A stretch of 64,000 bases of DNA from Roseateles sp. Lineage in GTDB: Bacteria; Pseudomonadota; Gammaproteobacteria; Burkholderiales; Burkholderiaceae_C. The notes under the pieces are model-generated. The model saw only the letters and a list, made by a program, of their open reading frames with translations, was not told the origin of the DNA and did no database searches. Below are positions 63,687 to 64,000 of this stretch, one piece after another (within the stretch, counting starts at the first letter, position 1; every line of letters begins with the position of its first letter). The stretch spans positions 186,001-250,000 of the forward strand of contig JAEUPJ010000020.1 in NCBI GenBank assembly GCA_016790285.1, in the 5' to 3' direction. The position numbers and the translations under genes were made by a program.

Positions 63687-64000
63687 GAGGCGACCCTGCG
63701 GCGAAGGAGGGCGAGCAGCTCGCCGTAGAGCGGATGTCCCAGCAGCCGCAGCCCGGCGAGCCACAGCGCCACTGTGGTGGCCGCGCAGCCAAGCCACACG
63801 GGCAAGGCCAACGCCTCCCCGGGTGGCCGCAGCCAGCTCGCCGCGACGCCGACGGGCGCCAGGCACAGCAGGGCCAGGACCGCATTGCGCGACAGTGCCC
63901 GCGCCATGCCGGCGAAATCGCTCGGCAGGCAGCGCTGCTTGAACGCATAGAAATACGGCACCGCGACGATGGCCATGGCCAGGAACCCGAGCGCCAGCGG
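63683..64000 (-). CDS. C-terminal part of a second oligosaccharide flippase (Wzx-like; 5' end outside window)
   Basis: The reading frame is open to the window edge. The visible ~105 residues hold three hydrophobic helices and a central segment Y-A-F-K-Q-R-C-L-P-S-D-F-A-G-M-A-R-A-L-S-R that lines up with Y-S-V-K-A-R-F-L-P-N-D-W-H-T-L-R-R-Q-L-A-R of the flippase at 51555-53009. This places it as the C-terminus of a Wzx/PST-family flippase. The stop overlaps the GT2 ATG. A second flippase suggests that a second glycan unit is built by this operon. Confidence 0.75.
   Translation of the reverse strand, partial: PLALGFLAMAIVAVPYFYAFKQRCLPSDFAGMARALSRNAVLALLCLAPVGVAASWLRPPGEALALPVWLGCAATTVALWLAGLRLLGHPLYGELLALLRRRVAS

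Noticed and set aside
62743-63948. Extension of the tandem FemAB protein to a ~1,130-residue fusion
   Set aside because: The upstream part of the frame is the antisense-free shadow of the GT2 and flippase genes, which have clear motifs in another frame and ATGA coupling at 62739-62742.

Overview
The window comes from a high-GC betaproteobacterium, most likely order Burkholderiales (Rubrivivax/Leptothrix/Roseateles type). The evidence is the lptG-lptF//pepA-holC arrangement, a cysB-type regulator, and a complete exosortase A (XrtA)/PEP-CTERM exopolysaccharide locus of the kind described in environmental beta- and gammaproteobacteria. Nearly every base is coding. No rRNA, tRNA, IS element, CRISPR array or origin was seen.

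Region 1 (1-13.2 kb) is mostly housekeeping. It holds the 3' end of a large effector-like protein with an HNH-like nuclease tail, a YfcG-type glutathione transferase, a conserved hypothetical gene, an ACAD10-type phosphotransferase, a Crp-family regulator, a FimV-like membrane protein, CysB, a CbiX-like protein, LptG/LptF, PepA, HolC and a branched-chain amino acid binding protein that ends at a strong terminator.

Region 2 (13.2-39.1 kb) is the XrtA core. It starts with a 0.6 kb leader and an initiating sugar-phosphate transferase. The regulatory set PrsK (kinase), PrsR (sigma-54 activator) and PrsT (TPR lipoprotein) follows, then a FeeM-type acyltransferase with a PilZ tail, one PEP-CTERM substrate protein with a near-consensus sigma-54 promoter, and a VAO-type flavoprotein. 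The Wza/Wzc-like export machinery comes next (export lipoprotein, chain-length protein, tyrosine autokinase with a poly-GY tail, beta-barrel, ATPase), with a deacetylase, a FemAB protein, a glycosyltransferase, exosortase A fused to EpsI, a TviB/WbpO-type dehydrogenase and a second glycosyltransferase.

Region 3 (39.1-42.0 kb, minus strand) is a GtrA/GtrB/GtrC-like side-chain glycosylation cassette facing the surrounding operons.

Region 4 (42.3-58.9 kb, plus strand) continues polysaccharide synthesis: an XrtA-type amidotransferase, an AlgD-like GDP-mannose dehydrogenase, three glycosyltransferases, an O-antigen-ligase-like protein, a second deacetylase, a flippase, WbpB/WbpD/WbpE homologues and two O-acyltransferases. 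Region 5 (58.9-64.0 kb, minus strand) is a tightly coupled accessory operon: the end of a second flippase, a GT2 enzyme, a tandem FemAB/GNAT protein and an asparagine-synthetase-like enzyme without its glutaminase cysteine.

Taken together, the cell probably makes a heavily decorated acidic polysaccharide that may contain amino-uronic acids. It is exported by a Wza/Wzc-like system and co-regulated through PrsK/PrsR/sigma-54 with a PEP-CTERM surface protein that XrtA processes. The least explained parts are the region 5 operon, the FeeM-PilZ fusion and the flavoprotein. All function calls rest on reading translated sequence and remembered family motifs; no database search was run.
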